Below are positions 1-10,113 of a stretch of DNA of 64,000 nucleotides, piece by piece. The notes beneath the pieces are model-generated. The model had not been told where the DNA came from, did not search any database, and saw only the letters and a program-made list of their open reading frames with translations. The DNA comes from Diplonema papillatum (taxonomy: Eukaryota > Euglenozoa > Diplonemea > Diplonemida > Diplonemidae), in NCBI GenBank assembly GCA_030068145.1, contig JAPJBO010000020.1, positions 186,001 through 250,000 on the forward strand, read 5' to 3'. The stretch's first letter is position 1. Each line of letters starts with the position of its first letter. Made by a program: the position numbers and the translations under genes.

Positions 1-835
1 GGTCTTCACGTGCTCGATGTCGAGATCCCGGCTCTCGTTGTCGCAGCTGTTGTCGACGGGCAGCAACTCGACGAGCGCTCCGTCCGTCATTGACGCAGGA
101 TCAGCAGCGACCGCCCAATCTTCGCTGAAAAAGCCACCCGAGCCCCGTCGACGTGCACCCTCCTACGCCTCGGCAACACTTGCCTCTCCTCCCCCCCTGA
201 ACACGATGTCGGCCAAAAAAAAAAAAAAATGCCCGATAACGCGTTGCTTCCCACACCGGGGCTATCGACGCAGTGTTCGGTGCCTGTGGCTCACTTCCAC
301 GCGCGTGTGTCCGCGGGTCTCTCCCCCCCCCCCCTCCCCCCCCAGCTCACCCTGCCCCTCACCCCGCGCGTCTTCAATCGAGTAGGATAGCCACCGCACG
401 CCGCCTTCCCCACGTCCTCAGTCTCTCTGAAGGGGATGTCGTCGTGTTTTCGGGTCGTTGGTGTGTTTCTTTGTTTTTACCGACGATGCGTGGCAGGCTG
501 CTGTCTTGCGACCTTTCTTGTGTTTGTCTTTGTTTTTGTTTTTTTGTTTTTTTTTTGTAGTTCTTCCTTTTTAATGTTTTTTTGAGTTTTCAGCTCGTCT
601 CCAGTTGAACATCGATGTGGGTACCGGGTAGTGACGGGGGCGAAGACGTACTGCTCCCCTTCTGTTTCGTTGTGGGTTTTGGTGTGCGCAGCCACTTCGC
701 CGTGGTTTGAAACCACTTTCCTGGACTCACTTCGGAGCCCATTTCACAACAAGCGCAAAATGTTTTGGTGCACCAGAACACTCAGGCTTTTCCGCAATTG
801 CAATACATTGTAGGCAGCCGGCAAGGTCGTTTGTG
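1..835. other. No convincing gene
   Basis: Several short open frames cross this stretch, but they are rich in serine, proline and arginine, show no recognisable domain, and run through homopolymer tracts (A-run near 217-230, C-runs near 328-350, T-runs near 530-560). I see nothing in it that I can support as coding or as a known repeat. Exon ends of a gene lying to the left cannot be excluded. Confidence 0.5.
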
Positions 836-1935
836 CGAGTAAGACTGGCGCGGGTTCAATACCCGCGGCATCACAGACTGTTGTGTGCCTTCGCGAGAGT
901 GGGGCGGGTTCAATACCCGCGGCTTCACGGACTGTCGTGTGCCTTTGCGAGATTGGGTCGGGTTCAATACCCGTGGCATCACGGGCTGTTGTGTGCCGTC
1001 GCGAGAGTGGGGCGGGTTCAATACCGCCGGCATCACAGACTGATGTGTGCCTTCGCGAGAGTGGGGCAGGTTTATTATTCGCGGCATCACGGGCTGACGT
1101 GTGCCTTCGCGAGATTGGGTCGGGTTCAATACCCGTGGCATCACAGGCTGTTGTGTGCCGTCGCGAGAGTGGGGCGGGTTCAATACCGCCGGCACTCACA
1201 GACTGATGTGTGCCTTCGCGAGATTGGGTCGGGTTCAACACCCGAGGCATCACAGGCTGTTGTGTGCCTTTGAGAGACCGGGGCGGGTTCAATACCCGCG
1301 GCTTCACGGACTGTCGTGTGCCTTTGCGAGATTGGGTCGGGTTCAATACCCGTGGCATCACGGGCTGTTGTGTGCCGTCGCGAGAGTGGGGCGGGTTCAA
1401 TACCGCCGGCATCACAGACTGATGTGTGCCTTCGCGAGAGTGGGGCAGGTTTATTATTCGCGGCATCACGGGCTGACGTGTGCCTTCGCGAGATTGGGTC
1501 GGGTTCAACACCCGAGGCATCACAGGCTGTTGTGTGCCTTTGAGAGACCGGGGCGGGTTCAATACCCGCGGCATCACAGACTGTTGTGTGCCTTCGTGAG
1601 ATTGGGTCGGGTCCAACACCCGAGGCACCACAGGCTGCTGTAGGCCTTCGCGAGAGTGGGGCGGGTTCAATACCCGCGGCCTCACGGTCTGTCGTGTGCC
1701 TTCGCAACATTTGGTCGGGTTCAACACCCGAGGCATCACAGGCTGTTGTGTGCCTTTGCGAGACTGGAGCGGGTTCAATAGCCGCGGCATCACGGTCTGA
1801 CGTGTGCCTTCGCGAGATCGAGGCGGATTCAATACCCGAGGTATCACATGCTGTTGTGTACCCTTGCGAGACTGGGGCGGGTTCATTACCCGCGGCATCA
1901 CAGGCTGTTGTGTGCCCTCGTACGAGTAGGTCGGA
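836..1935 (+). repeat. 54-bp tandem array, ~20 units, each with a tRNA T-arm-like hairpin
   Basis: Successive units start every 54 bases (for example GGGTTC at 852, 906, 960, 1014). Each unit holds GCGGG-TTCAATA-CCCGC, a 5-bp stem with a 7-base loop exactly like a tRNA T-arm, followed by a second hairpin of the form GGCA-t-CACA...TGTG-TGCC. Units differ by paired changes: GCGGG/CCCGC becomes TCGGG/CCCGA, and CACA/TGTG becomes CACG/CGTG. Because 54 is a multiple of three, long frames stay open on both strands (a 405-codon frame on the minus strand, 744-1961, with an 18-residue repeat); I read these as by-products of the array, not as genes. No full tRNA cloverleaf is visible in a unit. Confidence 0.9.
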
Positions 1936-1997
1936 AGTGAGCTCGCTAACCGGGACGCCAAAGACTGCTGAGTCGGGGGAGCCGAGGTCCCGAGGAG

Positions 1998-2960
1998 TCA
2001 ATATTTTCCCTTTTTTGCTTGGGGGCCGCTGTCGTGTCCGGACTTCCTCTTGAAACCAGACGAACGTCCGGCGGCCCCGCGGTTCACCGCTATGGGACGC
2101 CCGCTCGCGAACGGAGTAGCCTGCGCTGCTCTCCGAGCTGCCTTAACCTCATCGGCGGACTCGGTCGCCGACGGCCACCCTGAGGACGAGATCAGTAAAC
2201 TCCTGATACTCGATCCCGTCGAGATGTGTCTCGTAGGCAATACCTCGAGCCCGAGCAACGCCGCGGGGAACGCCCGCCTCCTTGAAAGACTTCAAGGTTT
2301 CCATGCGCACCATTGCGATGTGAAGAACTCTCAAGTTGTCCTCGTTCCAAGTTCCATTTTGCTTTGAACGACTGTTCCACACCATTTTCCACAAGGTGCG
2401 CATGCTCATGCTGACGGAGTCGGCCTCGGGGGAGTTCGGGCGCTCTAAAAAAGGCCCGTACCGCTGTCGGATTCTGTTAAGAATTTCGATGACGCAGTCG
2501 AGAGCCCAAATATGGGATCCATTCGGAAACCCTTCGAATATCAAGATCAAACGGAACGCGGAGGTCTCTGCAACCGAGGGCCATCAGGGCCGCCCGCTGC
2601 TGTTGGGCAAGGGCTGCCAACTGGGCTACCCCCGGATCTTTGTGGTTAAGCAATTCAACCGGGACCGGTGCGATCACCGAGGCCCGGGAACCCGCGCCGA
2701 GGACTGACTCGGCCTCCCACTCAGGCGGCAGTACCTCCTCGGCTTCCTCGGGTTCCGGTTCAACCGGCATCAACGGGCTGCCGTTGTGCACCAGCCAACA
2801 GCATGTGGGACATACCCACGTGGTGTTGAGCGCCTCTGGCAAGGCGAATCTGTCACGATTGTCCCTGCCCCTGAGTCGGGACCGCAGGCATGAGGCGATA
2901 CAAACGCCGCCACAACGCGAACAGTGTCGTCCGTTGGCGACATCATGGGCGGTGTCGCAT
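1998..2960 (-). pseudogene. Broken ORF with a cysteine-rich zinc-type cluster, possibly transposon-derived
   Basis: On the minus strand, frames covering about 2960-2477, 2550-2149 and 2258-1998 read like successive pieces of one protein. The first carries CSRCGGVC and, 40 residues on, WVCPTCCW, a pattern typical of paired zinc-binding knuckles. It is followed by an acidic proline/glutamate stretch and a helical part (ALDCVIEILNRIRQRYG). The last piece ends in a basic lysine/arginine tail. I do not recognise the family. The position directly beside an rRNA fragment and the broken state suggest a mobile-element remnant rather than a host gene, but that is inference. Confidence 0.35.
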
Positions 2961-2982
2961 GATGGGGAAAAAACGCATTGTC

Positions 2983-3290
2983 TTACAGGAATTGACGGAA
3001 TGACACCACCAGGCGTGGAGTATGCGGCTTAATTTGACTCAACACGGGGAATTTTACTAGGTGAGGACGATCTCAAGGATTGACAGATTGAGAGCTCTTT
3101 CTCGATGAATTGTGTGGTGGTGCATGGCCGCTCCTGGTTGGTGGAGTGATTTGTCAGGTTGATTCCGTTAACGAACGAGATCTCGACCCTTAAATAGGTG
3201 GGCGTGTCGTTGTAGGGGGTGTCTTTTGGCATCGGCGGCTTGCTGCTTACCCGAGACGCGCACTACGTCTTAAGGGGACTGCGCGCGACT
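2983..3290 (+). rRNA. Partial small-subunit (18S) rRNA fragment
   Basis: The stretch from GGAATTGACGG (about 2990) runs through TTAATTTGACTCAACACGGG (3029-3048), GGATTGACAGATTGAGAGC, GGTGGTGCATGGCCG and GGTGGAGTGATTTGTC to CCGTTAACGAACGAGA, the universal order of SSU rRNA helices 31-39. CTTAAGGGGACTG near 3271 fits the later conserved block. Homology starts abruptly at about 2983 and fades after about 3290, so only about 300 of some 1,800 bases are present, with no flanking rDNA. It is a displaced fragment or pseudogene rather than a working rRNA gene. GACGGAATG in place of the usual GACGGAAGG, GAGTATGCGG and TTTCTCGAT resemble euglenozoan sequences. Confidence 0.85.
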
Positions 3291-4589
3291 TATTCGTCCC
3301 ACAGCAGCGGGGCGACTCGCCGGATATAGTAGGTATCCCAATCTACGTTCGGAAGATCCATATGTTCTAGGGTAGGCACAGCCGGCATATTTTTTGTTTG
3401 TGCGTACGTGGGTAAACCCTGTTTTGAGTGATTTAACACAGCACGCTGCCATCCGACACTTTTTGATATAGACAAGCAAGCTTGTTACCATAAAAAAGAG
3501 GGGAAGCAGCAGAATGCAGTGCTTTCTTGTTCAACTGTTTCTGCGTTTGTCGGTGGGTTCCTTTTCTTGTGCCATTTTTCTTCTTTTCCTTATTCCTTCG
3601 ACGACAACAAGTGTCAGACTAGCCACCCAGGGTGGATTGCTTCTCCTTGGGTGGATTGCTTCTCCTTGGGGTTCTCTACCGTTCAGGTTGTTTGGTCTCC
3701 GGTTTCGTTGTCTTTTCTTGCAGCAACGGCGGCAAAGAAATTGTAAACTCGAAAGAGAGCGCGGGCAGCGCGTGTTGGGGAGAAGGTCGGCCGAAACAAT
3801 CATATTCACTCACAAACGGGCTGACCCTCTCCCCTCGCCACTCGTATGGGCATGCACAAACGCCGCGGCCATGCTTTCGTTTTTTATTCTCCCTCCATGC
3901 AAGCCTTTCCTTTTCCGCCTTACTCCAGGATTCCCGCTTCGATGTGTGCCACGACGCCCTACACGGATGTCCTATACACTACCCACCTGATTGGTGTAGT
4001 GGGGAGGTACATGCGGATCACCTCCTAGCATGCACAGCGTCATGGACGGGTTCAGTATCCATGGACACTCAAAAGCGGTGGCGTTTCTAGCGTTTATCCT
4101 TTCTTTATCAACAACGTGAGTGCCTGCAGACACGAGCGGTGCGAGGCTGGTTTGGCAGGCAGCTGTTCGTAGCTGATTCGTAGCTCGTCACAGCCATGAC
4201 CACCCATGCTACGAGAGCACAGACTCATCCTTCTCGGGGAGAAGGCCCCTACAACCACGTCTGAGCAATCATTCAACAAACTAGGGCGCCCGCCCTACGT
4301 GGCTTCTTTTTAACGATGGCAAGCTTCCAGGAGGGAGGGCCGCACAAACGGGTCCCAAGAATCCTGCTGAAAGAGAAAACCAGTTCAGCCCGTTTTTACG
4401 CCGGTTGGAAAGGACTGCGGATCCGTTCCTCCGCCCACAATGCTGTAATGGGGCGTTGGTTCGAACACACTGCGCGGCACCTGCGACTGCTGCACCCCCT
4501 CTTTGCATGTGTGAGCGTGTGAGCAGGGCTTCCTGTTGCAAATTTATTCTGTTGCAAATCGAATCTTGGTCGTTCAAGGAACTCAACCA
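3291..4589. other. No convincing gene
   Basis: Low-information intergenic DNA. There is a short duplication of GGATTGCTTCTCCTTGGG around 3634-3670. GGATCACCTCCT near 4016 looks like a 16S rRNA 3' end but stands alone. No frame shows a recognisable domain. Confidence 0.5.
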
Positions 4590-4895
4590 CCACAGCTGCA
4601 AAGCTAAAGCCTTGGGTTCTTCGGGCTCTGCATCCTTCTGTTCCAGAGATCGTAGAGCAGTTTGCCCACAACAACTTTAGCCTTGAATCGCATGCTTCGG
4701 GTGAGGGCATGCAGTTTATCAAGAAGTAACTCAGCTTCCCTTGCAGACACAAGTTGGACTCAGCTTGCTGAGCAAGCACATCCTTTCGTCTATCACATCA
4801 AATCACCATGGGACTCTTGATTGCGTGCTGCCGATCAATTTTACCTGTGGGCTGTCCAAGATATCCTAGATCTCGATCGGCCTCTGTCTCGAAAA
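4590..4895 (+). repeat. Dispersed repeat, copy A (inverted partner at 11245-11530)
   Basis: Read forward, this matches the reverse complement of 11245-11530 with scattered differences and small gaps. Shared blocks include AGAGATCGTAGAGCAGTTTG, GAGGGCATGCAGTTTATCAA and GGCTGTCCAAGATATCCTAG (the partner has GGATGTCTTGGACAGCC). Frames here are interrupted, so this looks like the more decayed of the two copies. Confidence 0.75.
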
Positions 4896-5135
4896 CGCGA
4901 CTATGTACCCTTCCATCCGCTCGTGCACTCACTCAAGAGATTGCCCTTCCATTCGCTCGTGTGCTTGCCCTTTCTTCAGCTCTTCGGGACTCACTCGTTA
5001 GCTTACTATTCCATCCGCTCGTGCGCTCACTCAAGAGTTTACCCTTCCATCCGCTCGTGCGCTCCCTCAAGAGCTTGCTTTTCCAATCGCGCTTGCCCTT
5101 TCGCTCGTTCTTCTGGAACGAGTGCGGAAGAAATG

Positions 5136-5178
<43 letters not shown>

Positions 5179-5190
5179 GAGAAAAAAGGA
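4896..5190 (+). repeat. Degenerate minisatellite followed by a GA microsatellite
   Basis: TTCCATCCGCTCGTGCGCTC or a close variant recurs about five times between 4911 and 5075, each followed by a form of ACTCAAGAG. The spacing is roughly 35-45 bases with one longer gap. A (GA)n run occupies about 5137-5182. Both account for the open frames seen on either strand here. Confidence 0.7.
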
Positions 5191-6230
5191 GCTGCCATAC
5201 GATGTAACAGCAATTGCCTTCGGCTCGCCGTTTGGAATGGCAACTGGAAGAAAGAAGAAGAAAGAGATCATCGCTTTTGGTAACCGTGCACACGCTCGCC
5301 ACGCGCTATGATGACTGTGCTTCTGTGAACAGCTGTGGTCGCAATAAGGCCCTGGTATTTGGGTCTACGCAGAAGTCACTAGTGTGCAGGCTTTCAGATG
5401 ATACGCTACCCGAACTCGCGGGGAAGCAATTTCCCCATTCAAGAGCATCGATGCGCCAGAAACCAAAAGCCGTACGCTTTCTTTTGGCGTCTCGAAAGAC
5501 GAGGCGACAAAAGAAGGAGAAAAATCGAAACTTCACTTGGACTGGGGAAGGAGGGGATTGGGTAGGGGTGAACACAAACAAACAGAACGGGTCCTTTACA
5601 TGGGGGGAGGCGTGGCGGCAGAAAATAAAAACATAGAGAACGGGCTATTCGCGGAAGCTAATTCTTTTTTCTTTTTTGGAATAGTGGAATATGACTCACG
5701 GGTCGAACTACCCAAAAACACTTCCCTCTAAAAAGAAAAGGATGCACGATCCACTTGTGGGAGGGGGGGGCAAAAAAAAGCCTCGTCAACCACTGCTCGT
5801 CGTTTTCGACGAAATGTGGAGACCCGAAATAGCATGCCGAGAAGTTCGTAAATTTGAAAAGAAGTCAGCGTCTAAGACGGATCATGGCACAAACGTAGGG
5901 GGAGGGGGGAGAAACGTCGGTTGTGCGGGCGCGGCCGAAGAGGGACTGGCTTCGCTGTGCCGCGCTTGCAGCAGCCGCGAAGGTGCTGCGGCGGACTGGC
6001 GACGCGAGAAAGACTTTCTCCATGCCTTGCCTTTTTAGAGTTAGAGAGTATTTTTTGTGTTACCTTTTTTTTTGTTGTTAACTTCTGTTGTTGTTTTACA
6101 CTGCAACGGGGCCCCGAAAAGTCCGTTTGCCGGAACTCGTGGGGCATTCATGCGACTAAGCCAGATGAAAGGCGCACCACCCTCTCGTGCGGTAGTGCTG
6201 CGCTCACTGTATACGTTTTCAGGAGCGTGT
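5191..6230. other. No convincing gene
   Basis: Intergenic DNA downstream of the HMG gene, with A-rich and G-rich short runs. No domain-bearing frame, RNA gene or repeat family is recognised. Confidence 0.5.
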
Positions 6231-8421
6231 TCACTGAGTCTTGTACTTGGCAGCGACGGCCTTGGAGGCCATCTTGAAAGCAGCCTTGCGGTCCGACGTC
6301 TTCCTGCACGCCTCGGCATACGCTGCCGGGAAGTTCTTCTTCACGAAAACAGCGTACTTGCCCGGAGCCTGTGCGGGTTTGGGGCGAGAGTCGAGAGCCC
6401 ACATTACCAATGACTTCAAATTCGGGAGAGATTGATTCGAGGGCGGGATCGATTGCACCTGCCGGTGGATGCCTGACTCCGGGGACTGATTGGAAAGCGG
6501 AATAATGAAATTTCAAATCTTCGGTTGACCGTAGAGGCTGACGAGGCGTAGAATGGTTGCGGGGCGAGGGAAACAAAAGATACGCACCTTTTTGTAGCTG
6601 TCCCTGACCTTCGTCTTCGCGACGAGGTTCTTCCTCGCCTCGGCAACGTACTTCTCCTTCTCCGCCGCGGACATGCTCTGCGCGTGTGTTTCTTTGATGG
6701 AAAGGTGCATGTCTTGAAAATTCTGGGTCTTCAGCTTCCGAGTGGCTTTCTGCAATCGGAACAGATTTCTGATGTTCCGAATGCAATAATATATATTCTT
6801 TTAAACCCTGACTTTTTCTGTGAACCAACACACATGGCATACATAACTTGCGGCGAGGCAGACGCTCGTGAAGTGGTGAGTAGTAGTGGTAGTTTGGACT
6901 TGTTATGCAGCAACAATCTGACGATAAACTGCACAGCATATATATAGTAGTAGTATGTGTCGTCTGCCGAAGCAGCCGGAGACATCATGGGGCGCAGGGG
7001 GCAGGTCTTGCTTTACTTTTCTCTTCTTCATGGAGACCCGCCCCCGGCATCCCGACTGTCCAATCACTGTCGAGAAAGTTTGCGCCCTTGACTCTGAGGT
7101 GGTTGACCAGGCCCTCCACGAAGCCTTATACACAACACGGCTACAACACGAGGATGCAGCCCTGCTCGGGCATTGGCTGCCTAGCATCCCCCCGACCGTC
7201 AATTTGACATTTTTGTGGCCCTCTAGTCGCCGGGCGGTGCTGTCAGCACTTGTTCCGCGTCGCATCAAGTACATGGTGCTGGCAGTTGGGATCGGCGACC
7301 GCGACTCAAGTAAGGTGCGGTCAACGGTGTCGCCACGTGAAGGCCCCCCCATGACACCTAAACCCGGGAAGTCACCCATCCTTCCTGTCCTGCTTAGCGT
7401 TGAGCGCAGGGTCGGTGAAGTCCTTCATCAACTGCTCCTCCTTCATGCGCCATCTCCGCAGTGTACCCCCTTCCTCGCTGTAATGTGTACTCCCTGGTCT
7501 TGACCGAGGGATACACTTTCTCCGACAAGACCTTGATTTCGAGGGACCAGGACAAGCCCACGTAAGTGAATGCAGGTGTCTTCTTCCGAGGGGTGCACGG
7601 CATACCTTCCACTTTGCACCAACGTCCTTCAGGCTGATCTTGCCCTTGGTGCCCTTGGTGGTCTTGGCGACGAAAAGGCTGTACGGGTTCGATGCGCCGG
7701 TAGCCTTGATGGCCTTCTTCTTGTCCGAGACAGCCTTTCTCTTGGCCGCCAGCTTGCTCTTCTTGGTCTGCAGGGCTGACCTCTTCTTCGCCGCAGCAGT
7801 CCTCTTTCTCAAAGTCGCTGCCTTCTTCGCTGCAGCCAACTTGCTCTTCTGGGTTGTGAGCCTCTTTCTGGCGAGCGTCTTCTTCGCCTTTGCGACAGCC
7901 AACCTCTTCTGGGCAGCTGCCTGCTTCTTCGCTCGGGTGGCGGCCTTCTGGGCCCGCAGCTTTGTAAGCTTCGCCTTTTTAACCTGCGCCTTCTTCGACA
8001 TGGCCGCCTTCTTCTTCAGCGATGCTGCCTTCCTCTTCGCCGCCTTTGCCTGCTTTGCAGCCGCGACCTTCGTGGCCTTGGTCTTCTTTGCGAGCGCCTT
8101 CTTTGCGGCCCTCGCCTTCTTGGCGGCCGCCTTCTTCACTGCGGCTGCCTTCTTCGCGACCTTGCGTGCGAGCTTCGCGGCACCCTTGGCGACGCTGTGC
8201 TTCACGGCGGTCTTCTTCGCCTTTGCTGCCTTCTTCACGCTTCTCACCGCCTTCTTCACCTGCACTTTGGCGACGGCCTTCTTCTGCGCCGCTTTCTTCG
8301 CGGAGCTCTTCTTCTTCGCCGGCGCCTTCTTCACTGCCTTGCTGGCCGCTCGGAGTTGGACGGCAGCCAGCGGCGTAACAGCAACGGCTCTCGCGGTAAC
8401 AGCACGGATGGCGAACATCAT
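6231..8421 (-). CDS. Histone-H1-like, HMG-box basic protein with mitochondrial-type leader (kinetoplast-associated-protein-like)
   Basis: A split gene. Exon 1 (8421-7606) starts at ATGATGTTCGCC and gives a short arginine/alanine leader (FAIRAVTARAVAV) of mitochondrial type, about 230 residues of lysine/alanine repeats like a histone H1 tail, and the first half of an HMG box (NPYSLFVAK...GAKWK). GTATG follows. Exon 2 restarts at 7531 in phase (WK|VLSEK) and runs to about 7375, though one frame change near 7440 is needed to reach RMKEEQLMKDFTDP. Exon 3 (6749-6588) holds the end of another HMG box (MSAAEKEKYVAEARKNL). Exon 4 (6368-6231) joins in phase and gives a final box (GKYAVFVKKNFPAAY...YKTQ, stop). 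Such proteins bind and compact DNA, and kinetoplastid KAP proteins combine these same parts. That 6749-6231 belongs to the same gene rather than to a neighbour is inference. The intron between exons 2 and 3 contains a dispersed repeat. Confidence 0.7.
6957..7145 (+). repeat. Dispersed repeat, copy 1 (direct partner at 9219-9391)
   Basis: It starts CGTCTGCCGAAGCAGCC and ends CCTTATACACAACACGGCTA. It is the same as 9219-9391 apart from a 13-base insertion and a few small changes. It lies in the presumed intron of the HMG gene. The family is not recognised. Confidence 0.85.
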
Positions 8422-9091
8422 GGCAAACAGATTTCGAGCGTGTGTGTGTGTGTTGTGGGGGGGGGGGCGAGAAGAGTATCTGGAGAGGAACAACTCTGAC
8501 AGAAGCAACTTGGAATGCACCTTCTTTCTTCGTAGATACACGGGGACTTTTCCGGCCGACTACCTGGCCAAAATCCAAAACCCCGTGGAGGAAAAGCCAA
8601 GCTGTTTCCAAGATGCTAACAGGATGCTCGTGTGTCGTGCTTGTGCTGAAATATACCGGCTTCAAAGCCACGGTCACGGGGCAAGGGCAAGCTTTTGGAT
8701 TCCCAACTCCCTCACCAACTCCTGGATTGCAGTATATTCGGCTGCAGCCAGAATACAGAGACTACTGGGGTCTACAACATGGTAGTGATGCAGCAGCACC
8801 CACGAAGGTCGCATGACAGGATCACAGCAGTCATAATACCTGTATCTGCGGCCATTCCAAGTATCGTAGGCCACCTATGAAACAAAAACAGACAACAGTG
8901 TTCCATTGCCTCACTCCACTGCAACTGCCCGACTCGTCACTTTGGGCCCATCTTTTGTATGATGGACGATGTGGCAGTGAAAGTGGGCTGTCGTCCTGTT
9001 CATTGTGGCACTAATGATTCACAAGTGAAGCTACTGGAGAAAGTCGTATTTGCTCCTTACTGATGCACGACTTCGTGAGACTGCCCGTTTC
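8422..9091. other. No convincing gene; upstream region of the HMG gene
   Basis: This is the 5' side of the minus-strand HMG gene. A (GT)n/G-run tract (8440-8470) lies just upstream of its start. The rest shows no domain-bearing frame. Confidence 0.45.
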
Positions 9092-9135
9092 AGCTAAAAC
9101 CCAGAGTTTCGAGCGAACTTTCACTCTAAAACACC
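9092..9135 (+). promoter_or_regulatory. Dispersed ~45-base motif, copy D
   Basis: AGAGTTTCGAGCGAACTTT followed by CACTCTAAAA matches three minus-strand copies at 47662-47710, 48636-48693 and 61323-61377. This copy lies on the plus strand about 85 bases before the repeat copy at 9219, with no gene recognised downstream. The role is unknown. Confidence 0.6.
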
Positions 9136-9218
9136 ACGCATTGTTTTCCCACGCGTAGCTTGGGAAAGGGTTTTTCTGGCATACGATTTTGACCTGCATT
9201 CACCAGAGCAAAAAAAAA

Positions 9219-9391
9219 GTCGTCTGCCGAAGCAGCCAGGCGCAGGGGGCAGGTCTTGCTTTACTTTCTCTTCTTCATGGAGACCGCCCCCGGCATCCCG
9301 ACTGTCCAATCACTCAAAAAAGTTTGCGCCTATTGTGATGAGGTGGTTGACCAGGCCCCCACGAAGCCTTATACACAACACGGCTACAAAG
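9219..9391 (+). repeat. Dispersed repeat, copy 2 (direct partner at 6957-7145)
   Basis: Same family and orientation as 6957-7145, sharing the CGTCTGCCGAAGCAGCC start and CTTATACACAACACGGCTAC end. Confidence 0.85.
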
Positions 9392-9445
9392 TTGTGACAA
9401 ATTCAGGGGGTTATACACTGCAGCGGTTGGGTGAGGTAACTCACC

Positions 9446-9996
9446 CAGTGCTCCCGCTAACGAAAAGGTGCGAGGAATTCCTCAAAAAAAAAAGAGGCTC
9501 GAAAAAAGAGGGTGAGGAATTCCTCACCTTTTTCCCATTGGTGGTATCGTGTAGCCAAAGCACTGCATCACGGTCTACTCTCTGCTGGGCATGGTGGGCT
9601 GGCGGGTAGAAGTTGGGGGCTGGAGCCGAGAAAGAGAGTCGAGGCTCAGAAGCAGCCCCGGATTACTTGACAGATTCTCTCTGAGTCGACACAAGTGCCT
9701 TGTTCCATGTGATCTCTGGTCTGCATCTACTCGTGGCAATGATTTACCAGCACACACAGTATCGAGTGGTGGTTGAATTTGAAATGGGCTGTTGCCTTCA
9801 GGAATGTGCAGTGTTTATTTTTACAAACAGACTGAGAAGTGCAAACTTTCTCCACCTGTACCGTACCGTTCGCCGGGGGGCAGACCCCCCCGGACCCCTT
9901 GAAAGATTCTGGTGCTCCCCTGGAGAAAAGCCTCTCGGTCTCAGAAAGTTGGTCGAGAAACCGAGGCAGAAACGAAGCTAATAACCTGCGCAGCAC
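9446..9996 (+). mobile_element. hAT-like MITE lacking its right end
   Basis: It begins with CAGTGCTCCCGCTAAC and runs collinear with the complete element at 14145-14785 for about 550 bases, sharing TTCCTCACCTTTTTCC, GAGTCGACACAAGTGCCTTG and GAAAGATTCTGGTGCTCC. Similarity stops at about 9996 (CCTGCGCAGCA), and no right inverted terminus is present. It has no coding capacity, so it would depend on a transposase made elsewhere. Confidence 0.8.
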
Positions 9997-10032
9997 GGGG
10001 GGAAAAAAAATTGGAGACACCAGGGATTATCC

Positions 10033-10113
10033 TGTATGGTTAAAAAAAAAACTTTTCACCAAAAAAAAAAATTCTGAAAACAGGCCGGTGAAAAAAGATT
10101 TTTAACCATTGGG
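10033..10113. repeat. A/T-rich inverted repeat
   Basis: GGTT-A(10)-CTTTTCACC at 10038-10060 pairs with GGTGAAAAAAGATTTTTAACC at 10087-10107, with weaker pairing beyond. It could form a cruciform or RNA hairpin. It sits where the MITE copy lost its end, so it may be part of another short element that replaced it. Confidence 0.6.

Noticed and set aside
744-1961. A 405-codon minus-strand frame with an 18-residue repeat, as a possible repeat protein
   Set aside because: All frames stay open because the repeat unit is 54 bases, and arginine/proline-rich products appear in several frames. Base-pairing constraints explain the conservation better than coding does.
4008-4030. GGATCACCTCCT as a 16S rRNA 3' end
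   Set aside because: Only 12 bases match, with no helix 45 upstream. The surrounding GGAGGT...ACCTCC is a chance hairpin.
7640-8785. A 381-codon plus-strand frame rich in phenylalanine and alanine
   Set aside because: Antisense shadow of the lysine/alanine repeats of the HMG gene exon.
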